A DNA stretch of 64,000 bases from positions 4,402,001 to 4,466,000 of the forward strand of contig NZ_CP119988.1 of assembly GCF_029338515.1 (NCBI RefSeq), given 5' to 3'. The translations under genes were made by a program, and so were the position numbers. The notes under the pieces are model-generated. The model did not search any database and was not told the DNA's origin. It saw only the letters and a program-made list of their open reading frames with translations. Origin of the DNA: Haloglomus litoreum. GTDB lineage: Archaea > Halobacteriota > Halobacteria > Halobacteriales > Haloarculaceae. Within the stretch, counting starts at the first letter, position 1. The number at the start of each line of letters is the position of its first letter. Positions 7,423 through 14,685 of the stretch are shown here, piece after piece.

Positions 7423-9153
7423 TCAGGCCGCTTCGGAGTCGGCGTTGGGAGCGTTGCGCTTCATGCTCTCGATGGCCTCGTAGACGCCGCTGCGGTCGGA
7501 GTAGCCCTCGCCGCAGTCGGCGATGATGTTGCCGTTGCGATGGCGGAGCCGCCAGCGCCACTCGCCGCCCTTGTCCTCGAAGATCTCGAATGCAGCACGG
7601 CCAGCGTCCAGCACGTCCGCCGCGGGGGCGTGCTTCTGGACCCGCTCGACGGCCTCTTCGACGCCGCTCTTCGAGGCGTAGCCCTCGCCGCTGTCCGCGA
7701 CGATCTGGTCGTTGCCACCGAGCGCCCGCCAGCGGTGCTCGCCCGCCTTGTCCTCGAATATCTCGAACTCGAGGTCGTCGGTGCGCTCGCGCATCCGGTC
7801 GACCGCACGGCGCGCGTCGTGGCGGCGGGTGTAGCCCTCGCTGCCGTCGGCGAGGATGTTGCCGTTCTCGTGGACGAGTCGCCAGCGGTACTCGCCGGCG
7901 GCGTCGCGGTACACCTCGAAGCCGGCTGGGTCGAGGCGGAGGTAGTCGGCCTCCGGGACGTACTCCCGGACGCGGCCGACGGCGGTGTCACGGCCCCCCG
8001 TCGAGGAGTAGCCCTCGCCGCTGTCGGCGAGGATGTTGCCGTTCTCGTGGCGGAGCCGCCAGCGGTGCTCGCCGCCCTTGTCCTGGTAGGTCTCGAACGT
8101 CGCGCGGCTCTCGCGCTCGGCGGGCGGCTCGAACGCCTCCTCCTCGTCGGGGAGTTCCTCGGCATCCTCGATGAGCCGGAGCTCGGCGCCGAGCGCGTTC
8201 CGCCGGACGCTCTGGAGCCCCCGCTGGGCGTCGTGCCGGCGGGTGTAGCCCTCGCCGCTGTCGGCGATGGCGTTCCCGTTCCGGTGGCGGAGTCGCCAGC
8301 GCCACTCGTCGGCGCGGTCGCGGTACAGTTCGAACCGGGCCTGGCTGGTCCGGAGTGCTTGCAGTTGCGCGGCGAGGTCGGCCTCGTCGGCCTCGGCGTC
8401 GAGCAGGTCCGCCTCGGCATCCTCGACCTGCTCGGTGAGCCGGCGGACGAGCCGCTCGCGCTCGTGCCGGTCGGTGGTCGCCGCGTCCAGCGCCTCGCGC
8501 AGCTCGGCCAGTTCGTCGCCCCGTTCGTCGTGGTCGCGCTCGGCGGTCAGCCGCCCGGACTCCGACTCCTCGACCTGCGCGGTCAGCTCCCGGATGCGCC
8601 GGGAGAGGTCGTCCTCGTCGGCGGCGGTGTCCGCCAGCGTCTCCCGCAGCTCTGCCAGTTCGCTCTCCTGGGCACCCAGTCGACTCTCCTGTTCGGCGAG
8701 GCGAGCCTCCTGTTCGACGCCCGTGGTGAGGACGGGGACGAGGACGCCGCCAATCCCCATCACCAGCAGTCCGAGGGCGTACACCCCGATGACGAGCGGC
8801 TGGCCCGACGCCGGGTTCCAGCCGGCCGGGTAGATGACCAGGAAGTAGAGGATACCGACGGCACAGATCAACAGGCCCCCATAGACCAGTGTGGTCGCCA
8901 GTCGCTGGAGGGGGAGCCGGATGAGCGGCCCCGCGAAGATGAGCGCCAGCCCCCCCGCAGCCAGCACGATCGCGACCTGCCGGAGGGCACCGGCCGACGT
9001 ACTCGGCAGGAACAGGATGATGCCGAGTACGCCGAAGAGGACCCCCAGCGCGAAAATCCAGTACCCCGTCGCCTCGTCTCCGGTGGTCGGCTGTCCGATG
9101 CGTTCGCGATACAATCGCGTCAGTGAGCTCTCCTTCTCAGTTTGAGTCGACAT
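7423..9153 (-). CDS. Membrane-anchored coiled-coil protein with five DUF1508 modules
   Basis: A 576-residue mosaic protein. Residues 1-30 are cytoplasmic (SSLTRLYRERIG), followed by four transmembrane segments (about 31-50, 58-77, 86-108, 121-143), a long Glu/Arg/Ala coiled coil (about 145-270), then five DUF1508 modules (about 271-320, 351-403, 410-458, 461-510, 520-572). Each module has an RWR core and an ADxGEGY or ADGSEGY turn. A DEEEAFEPP linker separates modules 1 and 2. The N-terminal region resembles the haloarchaeal DUF7139 membrane domain (name from memory). Function is unknown; the architecture suggests a membrane-tethered cytoplasmic scaffold. A TTATTC-type box (9184-9190) fits a leaderless start at 9153. 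Confidence 0.88.
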   Translation of the reverse strand: MSTQTEKESSLTRLYRERIGQPTTGDEATGYWIFALGVLFGVLGIILFLPSTSAGALRQVAIVLAAGGLALIFAGPLIRLPLQRLATTLVYGGLLICAVGILYFLVIYPAGWNPASGQPLVIGVYALGLLVMGIGGVLVPVLTTGVEQEARLAEQESRLGAQESELAELRETLADTAADEDDLSRRIRELTAQVEESESGRLTAERDHDERGDELAELREALDAATTDRHERERLVRRLTEQVEDAEADLLDAEADEADLAAQLQALRTSQARFELYRDRADEWRWRLRHRNGNAIADSGEGYTRRHDAQRGLQSVRRNALGAELRLIEDAEELPDEEEAFEPPAERESRATFETYQDKGGEHRWRLRHENGNILADSGEGYSSTGGRDTAVGRVREYVPEADYLRLDPAGFEVYRDAAGEYRWRLVHENGNILADGSEGYTRRHDARRAVDRMRERTDDLEFEIFEDKAGEHRWRALGGNDQIVADSGEGYASKSGVEEAVERVQKHAPAADVLDAGRAAFEIFEDKGGEWRWRLRHRNGNIIADCGEGYSDRSGVYEAIESMKRNAPNADSEAA

Positions 9154-9390
9154 AACCTACCATACCTTGAGGAGCACAGAGTACTTATTCGTTGGGGGCG
9201 ATTCTGAGAAATTATTCAGTGTTCGGAGATTGTATACGACAAATATAATGAACTAGGCATTTATCAGAAATTACGGCACGTATCTCATCTCTGCACCCTT
9301 CCTTGTGTCGAACGACTCCGGTGGAGTACGATGCCCGGTGTGGTCGGCGCAGGACGTCTGCATCCAGGGGCGAACCCCACGATTCGAGGG
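9154..9390. other. AT-rich intergenic region with back-to-back promoters
   Basis: This 237-bp stretch is much richer in A and T than its surroundings. It holds the promoter of the DUF1508 array gene at its left end and an AAATATAATGAA stretch near 9241-9252. No gene was found in it. Confidence 0.5.
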
Positions 9391-9648
9391 ATGACCGAGA
9401 ATCGACCCAGCGACGGTGCGACCGGGGACCGCGACGCCGAAAGCGGTGGCGACCCGGGTGCCAGCCAGGTGCTGGCCCGGCGTGAGGTCCGTGAGGCCGA
9501 ACCCTGCTGGCGGCGGCCCACGAACGCGGTTTCATCGAGTCCGAGCGACACGACCTCCGCCAGCGACGCTGCCGAGGCACTCGTCGGGAGCGTCATCTTC
9601 GCCGCACCGCACCTGGTCGAGGGCGGCGTCTTCGACGTGGCCGACTGA
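9391..9648 (+). pseudogene. Small ORF with apparent compensating frameshifts
   Basis: The uninterrupted frame gives 85 residues: an acidic start (MTENRPSDGATGDRDAE), then GASQVLARREVREA, and an ending ASDAAEALVGSVIFAAPHLVEGGVFDVAD that looks genuine. Between about 9504 and 9557 the best-looking coding frame moves to another one, where the translation reads LLAAAHERGFIESERHDL, before returning. A composite reading (EVREA, LLAAAHERGFIESERHD, ASDAAEALV) would make one smooth helical protein. This suggests two opposite indels in an originally intact gene, or sequencing errors. No family recognised. Confidence 0.4.
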
Positions 9649-9750
9649 GACGACGAGCGGAACGCCCAGTCGGGCACTCCCTGACCGACCGCCGGTGCTG
9701 CGAGCGGGACACCCGGGCACTCTTTTACGGACGGACCGAGACATCCGACC

Positions 9751-10884
9751 GTGCGAAGTTTCACCATCGGCCGGATCTGGGACATCCCAATCCGGATCAA
9801 CATCTCGCTGCTGGTCTTCCTCCCCATCCTCGCGTGGCTCATCGGGAGCGGCGGCCAGGTCGCACTGTACGCAGGCTACATCGAGAGCCTCACCGGCGTC
9901 GCGCTCGACGTCGGCGTCCTGCGGGCCGGGAACACACCCTGGCTCATCGGCACGCTCGCGGCGGTCGGCCTGTTCGTCAGCGTCACGCTCCACGAACTCG
10001 GCCACTCCTACGTCGCGCGTCGCTACGGCATCCAGATCGAGTCCATCACGCTGTGGATCCTCGGCGGGATGGCCGCGCTCAGCGAGGTCCCCCGCGAGTG
10101 GGACCGCGAGTTCTGGATCGCCATCGCCGGCCCGGCGACGAGCGTGCTGGTCGGTGCGGTCTGCTACGGTATCCTCCTCGCCACGCCCGAATCGCTCCCC
10201 ATCGTCCGGTTCGTCGTCGGCTACCTCGCTATCATCAACATCATCCTCGTCGTGTTCAATCTGCTTCCCGCGTTCCCGATGGACGGCGGGCGCATCCTGC
10301 GGGCGCTGCTGGCCCGGAACCGCCCGTACGCCAGCGCGACCCGCATCGCCGGGCGCGTCGGCGTGCTGTTCGCCATCCTCTTCGCCGTCGTCGGCGTCAT
10401 CGGGTTCAACCCCATCCTCCTGTTGCTGGCGCTGTTCATCTACGGCGCGGCCACGACCGAGTCCCGGACCACCATCATCGACGACCTGCTGGAGGGCGTC
10501 ACGGTCGGCGACGTGATGACCACCGGGACCGCCCACGTCGACGCGGACGAGACTGTCGCGGGCCTCATCGACCGGATGATCCGCGAGCGCCGCACCGTCT
10601 ACCCCGTCCGGGGCGAGTCGGGCGAGACGGTCGGCCTGGTGGCGCTGGCCGACCTGAAGTCGGTCAAGCGGGCTGACCGCGAGGCCCTCCGGGTCGCCGA
10701 TGTGGCCCACGACGCCCCCCGCATCGACGCGACCGCCGACGCGTTCGACACCCTCGCCCACCTCGGCGGGGGCGGCCCGGCGCTCGTCGTCCGCGACGGC
10801 GCCGTCGTCGGAACGCTCTCACAGGAGGACTACTCGCACGCGCTGTCGTTCCAGAAGGAGTTCCGGACCGGCGTCCTCGGCTGA
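9751..10884 (+). CDS. Site-2 protease family (M50) metalloprotease with CBS pair
   Basis: A 377-residue membrane protease. The zinc motif HELGH (residues 81-85) sits in a hydrophobic helix; the third ligand region is NLLPAFPMDGG (170-180); several more hydrophobic segments fill residues 15-235. The C-terminal part (about 251-367) is a CBS-domain pair (VGDVMTTGTAHVDADETV, LADLKSVKR), which commonly senses adenine nucleotides. Family members cut transmembrane proteins inside the membrane to release regulators. The start is a GTG at 9751, supported by a CTTTTAC box (9722-9728) at the leaderless distance. Confidence 0.93.
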   Translation: MRSFTIGRIWDIPIRINISLLVFLPILAWLIGSGGQVALYAGYIESLTGVALDVGVLRAGNTPWLIGTLAAVGLFVSVTLHELGHSYVARRYGIQIESITLWILGGMAALSEVPREWDREFWIAIAGPATSVLVGAVCYGILLATPESLPIVRFVVGYLAIINIILVVFNLLPAFPMDGGRILRALLARNRPYASATRIAGRVGVLFAILFAVVGVIGFNPILLLLALFIYGAATTESRTTIIDDLLEGVTVGDVMTTGTAHVDADETVAGLIDRMIRERRTVYPVRGESGETVGLVALADLKSVKRADREALRVADVAHDAPRIDATADAFDTLAHLGGGGPALVVRDGAVVGTLSQEDYSHALSFQKEFRTGVLG

Positions 10885-11014
10885 ACCCACCGCCAGTCAT
10901 AACAGAGAACTAGACACATATTCTATTTATTTGACCACCATCTGAGAAACATAACGAGAATTCAGCCATATAGACAGATATTTCAGACGGTAGCGAGTAC
11001 GTAGCGGTCGAACC

Positions 11015-11260
11015 ATGGCACTACTCGACAATCTCGGTACGCTCGCCAGTAGCATCGTCGCGGCACTCGTGATGTTCGTCTTCGCCATCCTGACGTACTT
11101 CATCACCGTCTTCGTGGTGGCGACGGGCGCGGGCTTCGCGGGCTACTCGCCCAGCGGCGACTTCGTGACCCTCGCGGCCGCCGTGCTGGTTGCGGGGTCC
11201 ATCGTCGCCGGCGCCTCGCCGGTGAGCGCCATCGCGGGATCGGACAACGACGGACTCTGA
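11015..11260 (+). CDS. Small two-helix membrane protein, unknown
   Basis: An 81-residue protein with a first hydrophobic segment at about residues 12-42 and a second at about 50-72, ending in a polar GSDNDGL tail. It could be two membrane helices. No family recognised. The preceding 120 bp are AT-rich with several TATA-like words (for example around 10917-10931 and 10970-10982), consistent with a promoter. Its codon use fits real genes here. Confidence 0.6.
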   Translation: MALLDNLGTLASSIVAALVMFVFAILTYFITVFVVATGAGFAGYSPSGDFVTLAAAVLVAGSIVAGASPVSAIAGSDNDGL

Positions 11261-11359
11261 GCCGCCACCGACAGTAGCAAACCCCGTACACCGCCCGACC
11301 GCGCTCTCCTCGTCCGCCATCGCCACAACCGGTTAGTCCCCACCACGAGAGGCCGCGGT

Positions 11360-11929
11360 ATGGCCGAGGACACCGACGCCGCGGACGACCACGAGCGCCG
11401 TCTCGTCGAGGGGTGGCAGGGCCGCTTCTACGAGGACTTCCAGGTCGGCGATGTCTACAAGCACCCGTACGGGCGGACCGTGACCGAGACGGACAACGTC
11501 TGGTTCACCAACCTGACGATGAACGTCAACCCGATGCACTTCAACGAGGCGTACGCCGCCGAGACGGAGTTCGGCGAGCGCCTCGTGAACGGGACCTACG
11601 TCTTCTCGCTCGCGGTCGGGATGAGCGTCATCGACGTGAGCGCCAATGCGACCGCGAACCTCGGGTACGACAACGTTCGCCACCACGCGCCGGTCTACCA
11701 CGGCGACACCATCTTCGCCGAGAGCGAGGTGCTGTCGAAACGGGAACTCGACTCGCGCGAGCACTCCGGCATCGTCACCACCGAGTTGCGGGCGTTCAAC
11801 CAGGACGACGAACTGGTGCTGTCGCTCGAACGGACGCCGATGGTGCTCAAACGCGCGTTCGCGGAGCCGAGCGCGGCGGCACCGACGGGGTGGCCCGACG
11901 GTATCGGCTTCCAGCCCGGAGACGAGTAG
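11360..11929 (+). CDS. MaoC family dehydratase
   Basis: A 189-residue single hot-dog-fold MaoC protein. It has the early YEDFQVGDVYKHPYGRTVTETDN segment, and NPMHFNEAYA matches the hydratase-2 motif, with the catalytic Asp position replaced by Asn (N-x-x-x-H-x-N). Relatives hydrate or dehydrate acyl-CoA substrates; in haloarchaea similar proteins include mesaconyl-CoA/beta-methylmalyl-CoA hydratases, usually longer. The exact substrate is open. A GGTTAG box at 11331-11336 is placed for a leaderless ATG at 11360. It is followed by a gene-free stretch full of inverted repeats. Confidence 0.85.
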   Translation: MAEDTDAADDHERRLVEGWQGRFYEDFQVGDVYKHPYGRTVTETDNVWFTNLTMNVNPMHFNEAYAAETEFGERLVNGTYVFSLAVGMSVIDVSANATANLGYDNVRHHAPVYHGDTIFAESEVLSKRELDSREHSGIVTTELRAFNQDDELVLSLERTPMVLKRAFAEPSAAAPTGWPDGIGFQPGDE

Positions 11930-11976
11930 CACACACCCCGATTTCGACTGCGGAGTGCCCGCCCGACGAACCGACT

Positions 11977-12148
11977 CGGGTGGGACTGAAAGGGGCCGCC
12001 GTCTCGACGAACCCGGACGACGCAAGCACCGCAGCGAACGAAGTGAGCGAGGAGCGTGGTTCGAGAGAGCGACGCTCTCTCGTTATCCCGAAAATCTCCG
12101 ATTTTCGGAGATAGCGAGGCCCGGGAGTCGAGACGGCGGGGGCTTTCT
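11977..12148 (+). repeat. Hairpin repeat copy A
   Basis: Conserved left end CGGGTGGGACTGAAAGG, then arm GGGCCGCCGTCTCGAC (to 12008). The complementary arm is at 12127-12148, ending GGGGGCTTTCT. The arms pair over GAAAG/CTTTC and a 13-bp stem, separated by a G-rich internal loop present in other copies. The interior holds the family core GCAAGCACCGCAG (12022-12034) and two further perfect hairpins, at 12062-12082 (10-bp arms) and 12088-12108 (8-bp arms). Confidence 0.8.
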
Positions 12149-12187
12149 ACCCGTTCTGGTCGGTCGCTATCGGGGTCGGACAGTTGT

Positions 12188-12311
12188 CGAAAGCCCCCGG
12201 GCGCTCGGGGGTCCGCGGCTCGCTGCGGTCCTCGTCCTCACTACGTTCGGCCTGCGGTCCTTACTTCGCCGGGGACCCGCCGACCGCCCGGCCCCTTTCA
12301 GTCCCACCCGG
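12188..12311 (-). repeat. Hairpin repeat copy B, inverted relative to copy A
   Basis: Read on the minus strand it begins CCGGGTGGGACTGAAAGG, carries arm CGGGCGGTCGG, a core starting GTAAGGACCGCAG, the inner GACCGCAGCGAGCCGCGG block, and the closing arm ending GGGGGCTTTCG. The two arms pair with one mismatch. With copy A it makes a tail-to-tail pair, so both outer ends of the intergenic region read GACTGAAAGGGGCC outward-in. It shares long stretches with the copy at 45.6 kb. Confidence 0.8.
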
Positions 12312-12416
12312 ACAGAACGTGTCACCGAGTGCACCCACGAGTCGGCACGGTGTGGACGAACCACCAGCGGCGTCGAGTGGCGGGATTGATACGCACGCCG
12401 GCACTACGTCCCGGTA

Positions 12417-13520
12417 ATGGAGTACGTCCAGGAGCGGGTGACGACGCTCCACGACTTCACGGACCCCGTCCCCGACGCGCCCGTCGACGAGGCCGCGGTG
12501 GTCGTGCCGATGACGGAACGCGAACACGCGAGTCTGGCGGCCGAGCGCGTCATGACGGCGCTGGAGGACGTGGCGCCCGACCGGGTCGTCATCGCCCTTC
12601 GTGCGGAGGCGGAGCGTGTCCCGGCGGTGCGGGACTGGCTGGACTCGTTCGACCTCACCGTCGAGACGCTCTGGTGCGACGGCCCCCGACTGCAGGAGCT
12701 GCTGGCGAGCGAGGGGCTGAACGGGCGGCGCGGGAAGGGCCGTGACGTGTGGCTGGCGCTGGGCCGGGCCGCCGAGTCCGACCTCGTGGCGGTCCACGAC
12801 GCCGACGCCTCCACCTACAGCCGGGCGCACGTCCCGCGACTGCTGTTCCCGCTCGCCCACGGCTTCCGGTTCTCGAAGGGGTACTACGCCCGCGTGGAGA
12901 ACCGGCGGCTGTACGGCCGGCTGTTCCGGCTGTTCTACGCGCCGCTCGTCCGGGCGCTTGAGGACGCCCACGACGCCGCCATCCTCGACTACCTCGGCGC
13001 GTTCCGGTACGCGCTGGCGGGCGAGTTCGCCGCAACGAGCGACGTGATTCGCTCGCTCCACGTCCAGCGCGGCTGGGGCCTCGAAGTGGGAACGCTCGGC
13101 GACGCGTTCCACGCCGCCGGCCTCGACGGGAGCGCGCAGGTCGACCTCGGCCTGCACGAGCACGACCACCGCGCGGTGTCAGGGCCGGCAGGGCTGTCGA
13201 CGATGGCCGACGAGGTGGGTGCGGCACTGCTGCGGGCAGTCGAGGGCGGCGGCGTGGCGCCAGACTACGGGACGCTGCCCGCGCGCTACCGCGACGCCGC
13301 GGACGCGCTCGTGGACGCCTACGCCACCGACGCCGCGTTCAACGGGCTGGAGTTCGACCGCGCGGGCGAGCGCGAGCAGGTCGAGTCGTACGCCGACAGC
13401 ATCACCCCGCCCGGCGAGGACACCCGGCTGCCACCCTGGAACGAGGCACCGGTGACGGCCGACGAGGTGCGCGAGGCCGTCCGGGCCGACATCGACGCCG
13501 CCGCGGAGGAGCACGCATGA
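12417..13520 (+). CDS. GT81-type glycosyltransferase, glucosyl-3-phosphoglycerate synthase-like
   Basis: A 367-residue cytoplasmic family-2-like (GT-A) glycosyltransferase that best matches glucosyl- or mannosyl-3-phosphoglycerate synthases. Visible parts are VVVPMTEREHASL at the start of the nucleotide-sugar domain, GKGRDVWLALGRAAESDLVAVHDADAS with the DxD-type metal site (about residue 124), and a GYYARV acceptor loop. The known pathway makes glucosylglycerate or mannosylglycerate, compatible solutes, or primes polysaccharides. The role here is an inference. It overlaps the next gene by four bases (ATGA), so the two are probably co-translated. Confidence 0.82.
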   Translation: MEYVQERVTTLHDFTDPVPDAPVDEAAVVVPMTEREHASLAAERVMTALEDVAPDRVVIALRAEAERVPAVRDWLDSFDLTVETLWCDGPRLQELLASEGLNGRRGKGRDVWLALGRAAESDLVAVHDADASTYSRAHVPRLLFPLAHGFRFSKGYYARVENRRLYGRLFRLFYAPLVRALEDAHDAAILDYLGAFRYALAGEFAATSDVIRSLHVQRGWGLEVGTLGDAFHAAGLDGSAQVDLGLHEHDHRAVSGPAGLSTMADEVGAALLRAVEGGGVAPDYGTLPARYRDAADALVDAYATDAAFNGLEFDRAGEREQVESYADSITPPGEDTRLPPWNEAPVTADEVREAVRADIDAAAEEHA

Positions 13521-14050
13521 CCGACCACAGCGACGACGGCAGCGACGACCCGGACGACCCCGAGCGCCTCGACCTCTCGCTGGACGAGGTCGCGGGCATC
13601 GTCGACCTGTTCGGGGGGCTCACGCGGGCGGAGCTGACCGAGGCCCTGGAGGAGCTCGCCTTCCGGCGCGGGGTCGAGCCGCCGCCCGACGACCGGGTCG
13701 ACCAGGTCGTCCGCGCGTACTCGCTGGTGGAATACCCGCGAGAAGACGACGACGGCGTCGACGGGGACGCGGCCGACCCGCTCCTCGTCCCCGGACCCTC
13801 GGCGTTCCCGACGCTCCCGGACGGCGCCGCCGACCTGCCTCACATCCTCGACATCGAGTCGCGAGCGGTCGACCGCGAGCGGCTGGGTCGGGCCGTCGAG
13901 GAGCGGTTCCGCGGCGACGTGGCCCGCGCGGTCGCGGACGAGGACGAGGTGCTGGTCGGGCGGCTGCTGGACGTGAGCTACGACCTCGAGACGTGGGGGC
14001 CGGTCGAACTGGGCGACCTGCGCGAGCGGCTGGACGCCGCCAGGGAGTAA
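13517..14050 (+). CDS. Haloarchaeal DUF7109-like protein
   Basis: A 177-residue, very acidic soluble protein with no membrane segments. The conserved-looking segments are LSLDEVAGIVDLFGGLTRAELTEALEELAFR, a LVPGPSAFPTLPDGAADLPHILD turn in the middle, and a helical C-terminus (VARLLDVSYDLETWGPVELGDLRERLD-like). From memory this matches the DUF7109 family, restricted to halophilic archaea and of unknown function. The ATGA overlap with the glycosyltransferase gene suggests linked expression. Confidence 0.75.
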   Translation: MTDHSDDGSDDPDDPERLDLSLDEVAGIVDLFGGLTRAELTEALEELAFRRGVEPPPDDRVDQVVRAYSLVEYPREDDDGVDGDAADPLLVPGPSAFPTLPDGAADLPHILDIESRAVDRERLGRAVEERFRGDVARAVADEDEVLVGRLLDVSYDLETWGPVELGDLRERLDAARE

Positions 14051-14062
14051 CGACCTCGCCGT

Positions 14063-14542
14063 TCAGGGCGTGTACTCGTATTTCATGACGACGGTGCTGT
14101 CACCAGTCGTCGAGGACTCCCAGATGATGCGGATGGTCTCGCCCGGTACCAGCTCCGAGCTGGGGATTGTGATTGATTCGCTGGCGGTCCACTCTTCACC
14201 GACGTTCTCGTTCGTCCAGAACGAACTGTCCCCTTTCGAGACGATAGTTCCATCCGATCCGATTATGGAGAGCTCACTGGTCTCAGCACTGTTCCCGCTC
14301 TGATGCTCGATGATCAGGTCGCCGCTGCCACTCTCCACCGTCGTGTCGAAGCTGATCTGCGGACCGACGTTCTGCTCGCCGGCCTGGATGATATCGAGGC
14401 CGAACACGTACTGACCGACCACTGCGGCCAGGACGACCACGATGGCGACCGTCAGGATGACGCCGATGACCTCGGACTGTCCGCGCCCGTCCACCCTCCC
14501 GGCCGACGCGCCGCCACCGACCGCCGTATCACTAGATGCCAT
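14063..14542 (-). CDS. Type IV pilin (archaeal pilin N-terminal domain)
   Basis: A 159-residue secreted pilin. The prepilin signal is GRGQSEVIGVILTVAIVV (residues 19-36): a positively charged leader, a predicted PibD cleavage after Gly21, then a hydrophobic helix that anchors the subunit and packs the pilus core. The rest is a small Ser/Thr/Glu-rich beta domain (GPQISFDTTVESGSGDLIIE...). Haloarchaeal pilins of this type support adhesion or biofilm formation. The promoter is clear: AT-rich with TATTAAG at about 14569-14575. No prepilin peptidase or assembly ATPase lies nearby. Confidence 0.9.
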   Translation of the reverse strand: MASSDTAVGGGASAGRVDGRGQSEVIGVILTVAIVVVLAAVVGQYVFGLDIIQAGEQNVGPQISFDTTVESGSGDLIIEHQSGNSAETSELSIIGSDGTIVSKGDSSFWTNENVGEEWTASESITIPSSELVPGETIRIIWESSTTGDSTVVMKYEYTP

Positions 14543-14685
14543 TATACATCTATTACGCCCAGAGTAAGCTTAATACTTCGTATAATCTGAACTTATATTC
14601 GAGACAATCGAATCATATCGACGTTCCGCCGATAGCCTCGGGATCACGGGCAGTCGGCGGGAGCGCCGGGACGCGCAGTGCGGCG

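Noticed and set aside
7440-8330. Repeated DNA words that look like a direct-repeat array
   Set aside because: They are the coding sequence of DUF1508 modules with unequal spacing, not CRISPR repeats and spacers.
11930-12416. ORFs such as 12056-12745 and 11646-12389
   Set aside because: They run through hairpin repeats and then out of frame into the glycosyltransferase gene; no family resemblance.
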